Below, in pieces: positions 7,548 to 14,636 of a DNA stretch of 31,822 bases. Each line of letters opens with the position of its first letter. Within the stretch, counting starts at the first letter, position 1. Both the position numbers and the translations under genes were made by a program. Origin of the DNA: a virus. The notes under the pieces are model-generated. The model saw nothing but the letters and a program-made list of their open reading frames with translations. It did no database searches and was not told the origin of the DNA. Location: positions 1 through 31,822 of IMG/VR virus record IMGVR_UViG_3300023176_001551. The stretch is one strand, 5' to 3'.

Positions 7548-7571
7548 AACTATATTATAAAGGATTTGTAA

Positions 7572-8150
7572 ATGAGATTACCCAAACTTTTAGTCGTAGG
7601 ACATGGCAGACACGGCAAAGACACTGTCTGTGAAATGCTAAATGAATACGGATATACTTTTCAATCATCTTCAAAATTTTGTTCAGAACTTTTTATTTAC
7701 AACGATCTAAAAGACAAGTACGGTTATGCTAACGAAGAAGAGTGCTATACAGATAGACATAATCACCGCACCGAATGGTATAATATGATTCATGATTATT
7801 GTAAGGACGACTTAGCACGACTAGGACGAAACTTGTTTGCAAAGCATGACATTTATTGTGGGCTTCGAAATAAGCGTGAATTTTTTGCAATGCAAAATGA
7901 AGAAATTTTTGATTACGCTATTTGGGTAGATCGCACTGATCACTTGCCTAAAGAAGATCCTAGCTCAATGAGCATCGAACAATGGATGTGCAATTATACA
8001 ATTGACAACAATGGCGACTTATCTAGATTAAAAAGAAATGTAGATATCTTAATCAAAACAATATTTAAAAATCAGGGCGTAAGTCTCCCTGTCGCCACGC
8101 AACTCCCTCTTTTTGAAGAATACGCTGACAATTTGCGCAAATTGTCTTAA
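7572..8150 (+). CDS. P-loop kinase, deoxynucleoside monophosphate kinase-like
   Basis: 192 aa with an N-terminal Walker A of the GxxxxGKDT type (Gly10 to Thr18, GHGRHGKDT) after the strand KLLVV. This resembles T4 gp1 dNMP kinase and its marine phage relatives, which phosphorylate dNMPs for phage DNA synthesis. Later parts (DDLARLGRNLFAKHDIYCGL, FDYAIWVDRTDHLP) fit a nucleoside kinase with a strand that lines the active site. It has its own perfect sigma-70 promoter and an AAAGGA site, consistent with early expression. The last 28 codons overlap the convergent HNH gene by 86 bases, so that C-terminal tail is encoded antisense to it and is probably dispensable. The substrate is uncertain; adenylate or thymidylate kinase-like activity is also possible. 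Confidence 0.65.
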   Translation: MRLPKLLVVGHGRHGKDTVCEMLNEYGYTFQSSSKFCSELFIYNDLKDKYGYANEEECYTDRHNHRTEWYNMIHDYCKDDLARLGRNLFAKHDIYCGLRNKREFFAMQNEEIFDYAIWVDRTDHLPKEDPSSMSIEQWMCNYTIDNNGDLSRLKRNVDILIKTIFKNQGVSLPVATQLPLFEEYADNLRKLS

Positions 8151-8400
8151 GATTGCTAGGACGGCAATTATTTAAGTCTCCGTCCATGTGGTATACGTTA
8201 AACTGTTCTTGGTGTTTACTCGTATAATTACATTTTTCACAAGTATCTTTTTTCTTATAACCTTTTTGTTCCCATTTAGGTATACCGTGATTTACTCCGT
8301 TGCGTAAACATCTTTCGCAAAACTTTCTATAGTAAGTTTTATCATCTTTATAATAATTTATTGCAGCAGGTCTTTTGCCACACACGCACAAAGGTCTCAT
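8065..8400 (-). CDS. Small HNH-type endonuclease with zinc-binding cysteines
   Basis: 111 aa. Two cysteine clusters are visible: Cys5/Cys7 with Cys28/Cys31, and Cys54/Cys57 with Cys88/Cys91. Between the latter pairs lies the HNH-like core, with His71 in YHMDGD and Asn83 in PSNL. The position of the last canonical His is Gln92 (CANCQ), so the metal site is a variant. Such compact proteins are frequent free-standing HNH genes in T4-like marine phages. The start follows a minus-strand GGTAAATA octamer by 4 bases and has no Shine-Dalgarno, so a leaderless late transcript is predicted. It converges on and overlaps the kinase-like gene by 86 bases. A homing role or a packaging-related nicking role are both possible. 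Confidence 0.8.
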   Translation of the reverse strand: MRPLCVCGKRPAAINYYKDDKTYYRKFCERCLRNGVNHGIPKWEQKGYKKKDTCEKCNYTSKHQEQFNVYHMDGDLNNCRPSNLKTICANCQRILQKEGVAWRQGDLRPDF

Positions 8401-8404
8401 ACTG

Positions 8405-8412
8405 TATTTACC
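8405..8412 (-). promoter_or_regulatory. Leftward late promoter octamer GGTAAATA (HNH gene)
   Basis: Read on the minus strand from 8412 to 8405, 4 bases ahead of the ATG at 8400. It departs from the usual GATAAATA at one base; the same variant occurs at 21296. Confidence 0.45.
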
Positions 8413-8467
8413 TCACCTTTTCGGTCCCTTTTTAAGGGGGTTTTGTACTATATTTTTCTTGTAAAGT

Positions 8468-8475
8468 AATAAATA
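8468..8475 (+). promoter_or_regulatory. Late promoter octamer AATAAATA (tail sheath)
   Basis: It lies 36 bases before the sheath ATG at 8512, giving a leader with GGAG at 8501-8504. The rest of the 111-base gap 8401-8511 holds only a weak 5-bp hairpin at 8426-8438 and the leftward HNH promoter. Confidence 0.55.
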
Positions 8476-8511
8476 CATGTAATACACAAACCGTCCTATA
8501 GGAGAAATAAA

Positions 8512-11500
8512 ATGGCATTAGTATCACCAGGTGTAGAGGTCAATGTAATCGACGAGAGTTTTTACACTCCGGCGGCTGCTGGTACCGTACCAATGATATT
8601 TGTTGCAACGGCTGCTAATAAAGTAAAAGGTAGTGGAGCCGGTGTAGCAGAAGGTACGACAACAGTAAATCAAGGCAGACCTTACCTTATTACAAGTCAA
8701 AGAGAACTTGTAGAAACTTTCGGAGATCCGTTATTCTACTCAGACAATAACGGCAACATGATTCATGCAGGAGAGCTTAACGAATATGGCTTACAAACTG
8801 CATATTCATTACTCGGCGTAACTAACAGAGTATACGTCTGCAGAGCAGATATCGACCTAACAAAACTTGAAGCAAGCGCAACACCTCCAGGTGGTGAGCC
8901 AGCAGACGGTACATACTGGTTTGATACACTTAACACAAATGTAGGTGTTAAAGAGTGGAACGGCGCTTCAATCACAACAACTGGAGGCCAGAGCTTTACA
9001 TCACAAGAACCGATCATTATTGTTGCAACAAGTCAAGTAGTTGACTATGCTGGCGGCGACTATACACCAAAAACATCTGTAGGTGCTATTGGTGATTATG
9101 CACTAGTTGCTGTAACAACAATGAACAGATTGTGGTATAAGAACACAGCAGGTGCATGGGTAGAAGTAGGTACAGACGCTTGGAGAAGTGCTTGGGCGGC
9201 TTTAAGAGGCACAGTAAACTCTCCAACTGTTACAGCAAGTGACCAATTGAGTATTGACGGTGAAGTGGTCACTGCTACAGGCGTAACTGTAACCCAACTA
9301 GCAGCTGACATTAACGCTAATGTAAACTTGGCAACCGCAGGTGTAACAGCAGCAGCAGTTGACGGTGCTTTGGAAATTTACACAACAGCTGATAGTGTAG
9401 AGATTGATGCAGCTCCTGCATCTGACGCATCATTGCTTACAGCAGTCGGTCTTACAGCTGGAACATATTATGCTCCGCTAGTAACAGTTGCTCCGCACAC
9501 AAGCGTACCAACATATAAAACATCTGATGCAGAACCAAGACCAACTGGTTCAGTTTGGATGCAAACAACACCTCCAAACGGTGGTGCAACATTTACAGTA
9601 AAACAGTGGAACGAAGATACAAAACTTTGGGAAACTCAACCAGCACCACTATACGATAAGCAAGAAGAAGCACTATACCAGTTAGATAGAACTGGTGGCG
9701 GTAAGAATCTTGCAATTGGTGATTTGTATGTAAATGCAAACGTAAGTGACACAGTTCCTGTAGAAGCTACATATAAAATCTTCCGCAGAAGCACAACAGG
9801 CACAACCAAAATCCAAAGTGCTAAAATTGCAGCGCAACTAGCAGCAGCAAGCGTAAGTTTTGATATCAAAGAAACAGTAGTAGGTTCGAATGCATTTGGA
9901 TCAACAAAAACTGTAACATTTAACGGTAGCGGAACTACAGCAGATGCTGATGATTTTGCAGGTGCAATCAACAGCGCAGGATTAACAAGTGTTGTTGCAA
10001 GTGTAGACGGACAAAACAGAGTTATTATCGAACACACAGGTGGCGGTGATATTCATCTAACAGATACATCAGGACACCTTGCAATAGCAGGTTTTGCTCC
10101 TTATGATCCAGACAATGCAGCAACAACTACATTGAACCTAATGTATGCATTTGGCACAGATAATACAACTACACCAGCGCAGTACTTAGGAAGCAACTGG
10201 AGAGTATTAACTTACACAGCAGACGATGATGCTCCGACTGCACTAGCACCACAAGGTGAACTATGGTATAGTTCGGTTGTTGACGAAATTGATATTATGA
10301 TCCACGACGGTAGTTCTTGGTCAGGATACCTAAACTATGATTTTGGTGACGGCACAGGTCTTACAGATCCAGCAGGTCCTATCGTAGCAGCTTCAGAACC
10401 AACAACACAAAGCAACGGTAATGCGTTAGCAACAGGTGATCTTTGGATTGACACAGCTGATATTGAAAACTTCCCAACAATTTATCGTTGGGGCGCAAAC
10501 GGCGAATGGGCACTAGTTGATAAAACTGATCAAACATCAGAAAACGGTGTACTATTTGCAGATGCACGTTGGTCTATAGCAGGCTCAGATGAAGATGCAG
10601 CTGATATTGTAGATATGCTTTCAAATGATTATCTAGATCCAGATGCTCCAGATCCAGCACTATATCCAAAAGGTATGTTGCTTTGGAACCTAAGACGTTC
10701 TGGCTTTAACGTAAAACGTTTTGAGCGTAACTACATTGACGTAAGTGGTACTAACGATCGTAATGCAGACGAATCAATGCAAAGTTACTATCCACACCGT
10801 TGGGTAACTGACTCAGGCAACCAGCCAGACGGTTCAGGCACATTTGGACGTCATGCACAGCGTAAGAGTGTAACACAATCACTACAAGCTGAAGTAAACA
10901 GCAACCAAGACATACGTGACGAAGAATCACGTCAGTTTAATATTATTGCTTGCCCAGGTTATCCTGAGCTAATCGGTGAAATGATTTCACTAAACTACGA
11001 CAGACGCTTAACAGCATTTGTTGTTGGTGATACACCGTTCCGCTTAACACCTGATGCAACTTCGCTTAACGAGTGGGCAACTAACGTTAACCTAGCAGTA
11101 GAAGACAATGACAGAGGACTTGTTTCAAGAGATGAGTATTTAGGCATTTACTACCCAGCTGGATTTACAAGTGATAACGAAGGTAACAACATTGTTGTTC
11201 CACCAAGTCACATGGCGCTACGTACACTTGTACTAAACGACCAAGTTGCTTATCCATGGTTTGCACCAGCAGGTACAAGACGCGGTGGCGTTACAAACGC
11301 AAGTGCTACAGGTTATGTAACAAGCGAAGGCGAGTTCAAGAGTGTCGCACTAAACACAGGACAGCGTGATACACTGTATTCAAACGCAATTAACCCAATC
11401 ACATTTATTAGTGGTAGCGGACTAGTTGTATTTGGTCAGAAAACTCGTGCTAGAAATGCAAGTGCGCTAGACAGAATTAACGTTGCACGTTTAACTGTTT

Positions 11501-11790
11501 ACATGCGTGGACAACTTGAGTTACTTGCAAGACCTTACTTGTTTGAACCAAACGATAAGATCACAAGAGATCAAGTTAAAGCAGCAGCAGATGCATTCTT
11601 GCTAGAGTTAGTAAGTCTAAGAGCAATATACGACTTTATTGCAGTATGTGATGAAACAAACAACACACCTGCAAGAATTGATCGTAACGAGCTATACTTA
11701 GATATTGCGATTGAACCAGTCAAGGCAATTGAATTTATTTACATTCCGTTGCGTTTGAAAAATACAGGTGAAATAGCTGCACTTGGCTAA
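8512..11790 (+). CDS. gp18: Contractile tail sheath protein gp18-like, greatly enlarged
   Basis: 1092 aa; T4 gp18 is 659 aa. The ends carry the conserved sheath core: MALVSPGVEVNVIDES at the N-terminus (strand exchange between subunits) and, from about residue 690, the core with LLWNLRRSGFNVKRFERNYI, YPELIGEMISLNYDRRLTAFVVGD, PWFAPAGTRRGGV, INPITFISGSGLVVFGQKTR, and the C-terminal IEFIYIPLRLKNTGEIA. Between about residues 115 and 690 sit outward-facing insertions made of repeated modules: five Trp-rich units (GD.W..T....YxW.....W type near 126-151, 191-220, 341-374, 577-606, 637-670) and two DIN/AIN-type beta modules (about 236-320 and 460-530). GGAG lies 7 bases before the ATG. The sheath call is secure; the insertions probably decorate the tail surface. 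Confidence 0.93.
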   Translation: MALVSPGVEVNVIDESFYTPAAAGTVPMIFVATAANKVKGSGAGVAEGTTTVNQGRPYLITSQRELVETFGDPLFYSDNNGNMIHAGELNEYGLQTAYSLLGVTNRVYVCRADIDLTKLEASATPPGGEPADGTYWFDTLNTNVGVKEWNGASITTTGGQSFTSQEPIIIVATSQVVDYAGGDYTPKTSVGAIGDYALVAVTTMNRLWYKNTAGAWVEVGTDAWRSAWAALRGTVNSPTVTASDQLSIDGEVVTATGVTVTQLAADINANVNLATAGVTAAAVDGALEIYTTADSVEIDAAPASDASLLTAVGLTAGTYYAPLVTVAPHTSVPTYKTSDAEPRPTGSVWMQTTPPNGGATFTVKQWNEDTKLWETQPAPLYDKQEEALYQLDRTGGGKNLAIGDLYVNANVSDTVPVEATYKIFRRSTTGTTKIQSAKIAAQLAAASVSFDIKETVVGSNAFGSTKTVTFNGSGTTADADDFAGAINSAGLTSVVASVDGQNRVIIEHTGGGDIHLTDTSGHLAIAGFAPYDPDNAATTTLNLMYAFGTDNTTTPAQYLGSNWRVLTYTADDDAPTALAPQGELWYSSVVDEIDIMIHDGSSWSGYLNYDFGDGTGLTDPAGPIVAASEPTTQSNGNALATGDLWIDTADIENFPTIYRWGANGEWALVDKTDQTSENGVLFADARWSIAGSDEDAADIVDMLSNDYLDPDAPDPALYPKGMLLWNLRRSGFNVKRFERNYIDVSGTNDRNADESMQSYYPHRWVTDSGNQPDGSGTFGRHAQRKSVTQSLQAEVNSNQDIRDEESRQFNIIACPGYPELIGEMISLNYDRRLTAFVVGDTPFRLTPDATSLNEWATNVNLAVEDNDRGLVSRDEYLGIYYPAGFTSDNEGNNIVVPPSHMALRTLVLNDQVAYPWFAPAGTRRGGVTNASATGYVTSEGEFKSVALNTGQRDTLYSNAINPITFISGSGLVVFGQKTRARNASALDRINVARLTVYMRGQLELLARPYLFEPNDKITRDQVKAAADAFLLELVSLRAIYDFIAVCDETNNTPARIDRNELYLDIAIEPVKAIEFIYIPLRLKNTGEIAALG

Positions 11791-11802
11791 AAACTACGCA
11801 CA

Positions 11803-11832
11803 TAACTGGTGCTTGAAAAATAGCACCAGTTA
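11803..11832 (+). terminator. Hairpin after the sheath gene
   Basis: An exact 11-bp stem, TAACTGGTGCT with AGCACCAGTTA, closes an 8-base loop 13 bases after the sheath stop. Only a weak T run follows, so it may attenuate or protect a 3' end rather than stop transcription fully. Confidence 0.6.
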
Positions 11833-11835
11833 TTA

Positions 11836-11843
11836 GATAAATA
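11836..11843 (+). promoter_or_regulatory. Late promoter octamer GATAAATA (tail tube)
   Basis: Directly downstream of the hairpin and 22 bases before the tail tube ATG, with AGGAGAGG at 11853-11860 between them. This gives the tube gene its own strong transcript. Confidence 0.6.
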
Positions 11844-11865
11844 CTTGTGAACAGGAGAGGATAGA

Positions 11866-12513
11866 ATGCCAATCACATCATTAAACAATATTTCGGTCCC
11901 AACAGAAGGCGCTGGCAGTAACCAGAGCTTGTTGATGCCAAAACTACAGTATCGCTTCCGTGTAATCCTAGAAGGATTTGGAGCAGGTGCTGACCTTAGA
12001 GAAATGACACGTCAGGTTGTAGATGTTACAAGACCTAACTTGACATTTGAACAAATTACAATTGACGCTTATAACTCAAGAAGTTACCTAGCTGGTAAAC
12101 ACACTTGGGATCCAATTACACTAACATTGCGTGAAGATGTTAATAATAACATTCAACGTGTAGTTGGACAGCAGTTACAGAAGCAGTTCGATTTCTTCGA
12201 GCAAGCATCAGCAGCAGCAGGCGGCACATACAAATTTAAAACAAAAATTGAAATCTTAGACGGTGGTAACGGAAACTTAGAAGCAAACGTTCTAGATAGA
12301 TATGAACTAGTTGGTTGCTATGTTGAAGCAGCAAACTATAATTCACTAGCATATGCAACTAACGATCCAGTTACAATTTCACTGACTATACGTTACGATA
12401 ATGCTATACAAACAGAGCCAGGCGGCGCAATTGGCGGCGGTGTTGGCGACTCAGTAGGAAGAGCATCAGGCGGTACAGACGGACCTCAGGTTCTAGTTAC
12501 TGGCCAGAGCTAA
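11866..12513 (+). CDS. gp19: Tail tube protein gp19-like
   Basis: 215 aa; T4 gp19 is 163 aa. The order sheath then tube with a separate strong promoter and ribosome site (AGGAGAGG) fits a protein needed in many copies. Segments LQYRFRVILEGFG, REMTRQVVDVTRPNLTFEQITIDAYNSRSYLAGKHTWDPITLTLRED and RYELVGCYVEAANYNSLAYATNDPVTISLTIRYDNA are typical of the tube beta-barrel fold with its DPI-LTLR strand and the long C-terminal strand. The last 35 residues are Gly-rich (AIGGGVGDSVGRASGGTDG), likely flexible. A paralogous tube-fold protein follows at 12611. The family call is good from order and pattern. Confidence 0.85.
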   Translation: MPITSLNNISVPTEGAGSNQSLLMPKLQYRFRVILEGFGAGADLREMTRQVVDVTRPNLTFEQITIDAYNSRSYLAGKHTWDPITLTLREDVNNNIQRVVGQQLQKQFDFFEQASAAAGGTYKFKTKIEILDGGNGNLEANVLDRYELVGCYVEAANYNSLAYATNDPVTISLTIRYDNAIQTEPGGAIGGGVGDSVGRASGGTDGPQVLVTGQS

Positions 12514-12541
12514 TTCTAATTAAAGCATCTATCCTGTTATT

Positions 12542-12571
12542 AAAGGAGGTTACGTTTGTAGCCTCCTTTTT
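12542..12571 (+). terminator. Rho-independent terminator after gp19
   Basis: A 12-bp stem (AAAGGAGGTTAC paired with GTAGCCTCCTTT, one G-U) with a GTTT loop and a following T run. It isolates the tube transcript from the next gene. Confidence 0.85.
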
Positions 12572-12597
12572 ACTTATTATACGCACTTTTAAATATA

Positions 12598-12605
12598 GAT
12601 AAATA
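12598..12605 (+). promoter_or_regulatory. Late promoter octamer GATAAATA (leaderless class)
   Basis: Five bases (TTAGT) separate it from the ATG at 12611, which has no Shine-Dalgarno. A T4-type start would fall on the A of ATG. Confidence 0.65.
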
Positions 12606-12610
12606 TTAGT

Positions 12611-13798
12611 ATGGCACAACAAGTAGTAGATAGACAAAACCTTAGAGATGCACGTCATGCTCACAACCTTTATACAAAGGGCGGATTCGACTGGGCTCCA
12701 AAAGTTAAATTCCTTTATCATGTAAGTTTCGAACTTACTGACGAAGCAAGACAATTTGCAAGTACAACAGCACAGTATAATAAAGTTATCAATGTTCTTG
12801 TTAAAACAGCAGATTTACCTAGCTATAGCTCAACAATAGAAACAAAGAAACAATACAATAGAACTAAACACATGCAAACTAGGATTGATTATGATCCTAT
12901 TAATATTGCTTTCCATGATGACAATGTAGGTATTACATCTAAACTACTTGAAGAATACTACAGATATTATTTTAAAGATGGTAGTAAATTTGGCTCAGCA
13001 GGCACGCCTAAGGATTTTGGTCCAAGAGACAAATACAGAGAAAGTGTACCTAGATATGGACTAGATGGCGGACCTGCAACTCCTTTTTTTAAGAGTATTA
13101 AGATATTTCAATTAGCAAGACATGAGTGGATCGGTTACACACTTGTTAATCCTTTAGTAGAAAAATGGCAACACGATAGCGTAGATGCATCAGACGGCGC
13201 AGGAACTACACAAAATGCTATTACAGTTCTATACGAAAGTGTCCTATATAGTAGAGGAGCAGTAACCGAAAGCGGAGATCCACCAGGATTTGCTGACACA
13301 GATACAGGGTACGACTTAACAGATAGTTATCTTAAAAACGGACCTATATATTCAGTTGCACAGAATATTAGACTGCAAGAGCCAACTGAAATACCCGGTG
13401 ATACAGGACCTTTGGTTAAATTTGCTAACGATATTATTCCAGGATCTGGATCAATAATAGGTGACTTGCTAAAAAATCCAGGTGGATTCCCTAATATATT
13501 ATTTCCAAAGCCTGCCGCAGCATCTAATGCTTCTACATTATCAACTAGTAGTAATAAAATCCTTCCTGCATCAGAAGTTACACGTATTTTAAGAAGTAAT
13601 GAAAGCGCAAAAAGGTCATTTACAAATCAAGCAGTTTTAACAGGACAAGTTGCAGGATTTGCAGTTACAACGTTAAATGCGTTCAATAGTTTACCTAGCA
13701 CACAAAAAACAGCAATAACTAATAATTTAATAGATGCAGTAGATGCAGGTAATAAAAAATTACAACAAATAGGCAGTAACGTTATAAAAGGATTATAA
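12611..13798 (+). CDS. Second tail-tube-fold virion protein (tube-associated or tube initiator candidate)
   Basis: 395 aa. Residues about 30-230 resemble the tube fold and a family widespread in marine T4-like phages: VKFLYHVSFELTDEA, then YNRTKHMQTRIDYDPINIAFHDDN, LLEEYYRYYFKDG, FFKSIKIFQLARHEWIGYTLVNPLVEKWQHD, and a QNAITVLYESVLYSRGAV strand. The DPINIAFHDD strand parallels DPITLTLRED of the gp19 homologue just upstream, which suggests common ancestry. The C-terminal 130 residues are Ala/Ser/Asn-rich, low in complexity and probably extended. It could be a baseplate-tube initiator of the gp54 type or an extra tube component. The start is set by the late octamer 5 bases upstream. Structural role likely; exact position unproven. 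Confidence 0.6.
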   Translation: MAQQVVDRQNLRDARHAHNLYTKGGFDWAPKVKFLYHVSFELTDEARQFASTTAQYNKVINVLVKTADLPSYSSTIETKKQYNRTKHMQTRIDYDPINIAFHDDNVGITSKLLEEYYRYYFKDGSKFGSAGTPKDFGPRDKYRESVPRYGLDGGPATPFFKSIKIFQLARHEWIGYTLVNPLVEKWQHDSVDASDGAGTTQNAITVLYESVLYSRGAVTESGDPPGFADTDTGYDLTDSYLKNGPIYSVAQNIRLQEPTEIPGDTGPLVKFANDIIPGSGSIIGDLLKNPGGFPNILFPKPAAASNASTLSTSSNKILPASEVTRILRSNESAKRSFTNQAVLTGQVAGFAVTTLNAFNSLPSTQKTAITNNLIDAVDAGNKKLQQIGSNVIKGL

Positions 13799-13799
13799 T

Positions 13800-14171
13800 A
13801 TGGCAGTATCAGATTACCCAGGACAAAGTGTAGTAGACAGTGCAAATAAAACTAAAAAGTTTTTTGACCAATACTATCAAAAAGACATATATTACAGTGC
13901 AGAAGAAGTAGATGCAGCGATTAGTTATTTCCTATCAAGAGGATTTGATGAAATATCTGCAACAAATACAGCAGTAGTTCTTTTACAACAAGCACAATTA
14001 GAAGATGTTCCTGTTTTTAAAATTATTGACACATTAAAAGGTCTTACTGAAGTTCAGCTTAGTAATGTTGTTGCGCAAATTCTAAATATTAATAGAGGTA
14101 AAACTAGTACACTAGGATTTCGTGTAGATAACCCTGTAACTAAATTAGAACAGAGAAATATCGTTGTATAA
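13800..14171 (+). CDS. Small conserved virion protein, unknown function
   Basis: 123 aa starting 1 base after the previous stop, so probably coupled. The body is helical: FFDQYYQKDIYYSAEEVDAAISYFLSRGFDEISA, AVVLLQQAQLEDVPVFKIIDTLKGLTEVQLSNVVAQILNINRGKTS, with a conserved-looking tail GFRVDNPVTKLEQRNIVV. I recognise this as a family that accompanies the tail and neck genes of T4-like marine phages, but without a defined role. It contains no cysteine cluster, membrane segment or catalytic motif. It sits between a tube-like protein and gp4, which suggests tail or head completion. The next gene overlaps by one base (TAATG). Confidence 0.7.
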   Translation: MAVSDYPGQSVVDSANKTKKFFDQYYQKDIYYSAEEVDAAISYFLSRGFDEISATNTAVVLLQQAQLEDVPVFKIIDTLKGLTEVQLSNVVAQILNINRGKTSTLGFRVDNPVTKLEQRNIVV

Positions 14172-14608
14172 TGTCACGTTTTGCACAAGGAAAATTCAAT
14201 CTAAAAAACCCTGAGAAATACATAGGTAATAGAACTCCTACATATAGATCTGGTTGGGAATTTACCTTTATGAAATTTTGCGATGAGCATCCAGCAGTTG
14301 CAAAATGGGCAAGTGAAGCAATACGAATACCTTATAGAAATCCGCTAAGTGGAAAGCACACAATTTATGTTCCTGACTTTTTTATTGTTTATAATGACAG
14401 AAAAGGCAAGCAACGTATAGAGCTAATAGAAGTTAAGCCTAGTAATCAAGCACGTAAAGACAAACTAGGCAGATCTAAGCATAATCAAGCTCATTGGATT
14501 GTAAATCAAGCAAAATGGGAAGCAGCTAGAGCTTATGCAAAGCAAAATAAAATGCTGTTTAGAATTGTTACAGAAGAAGATATTTTTCACAACGGTAGAC
14601 GCAGATAA
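14171..14608 (+). CDS. gp4: Head completion protein gp4-like, PD-(D/E)XK nuclease fold
   Basis: 145 aa. The whole protein parallels T4 gp4 (also called gp50), which acts after packaging to let tails join filled heads: KNPEKYIGNRTPTYRSGWEFTFMKFCDEHPAVAKWASEAIRIPY, then VPDFFIVY, ELIEVKPS, and the ending WEAARAYAKQNKMLFRIVTEEDI. PDF plus EVK form a PD-(D/E)XK-type metal site like that of TnsA-type endonucleases, so DNA end trimming is plausible. The start shares an A with the previous stop. Length and motif order match the T4 protein closely. The family call is strong; nuclease activity is inferred from the motif. Confidence 0.88.
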   Translation: MSRFAQGKFNLKNPEKYIGNRTPTYRSGWEFTFMKFCDEHPAVAKWASEAIRIPYRNPLSGKHTIYVPDFFIVYNDRKGKQRIELIEVKPSNQARKDKLGRSKHNQAHWIVNQAKWEAARAYAKQNKMLFRIVTEEDIFHNGRRR

Positions 14609-14611
14609 ATA
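14604..14611 (+). promoter_or_regulatory. Late promoter octamer GATAAATA (halogenase)
   Basis: It overlaps the gp4 stop codon. The halogenase ATG lies 25 bases later behind GGAG at 14628-14631, so the transcript has a conventional leader. Confidence 0.6.
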
Positions 14612-14636
14612 ATATACGCAGTTTATCGGAGATTTC

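Noticed and set aside
8424-8444. Possible terminator CCCTT-TTT-AAGGG plus T run
   Set aside because: The stem is only 5 bp with a 3-base loop, and it lies in the leader region between divergent promoters where a terminator has no obvious role.
9636-10037. 133-codon open frame on the minus strand inside the sheath gene
   Set aside because: It is antisense to an unmistakable sheath gene, has a Ser/Val/Leu-rich shadow composition, no ribosome site and no family motif.
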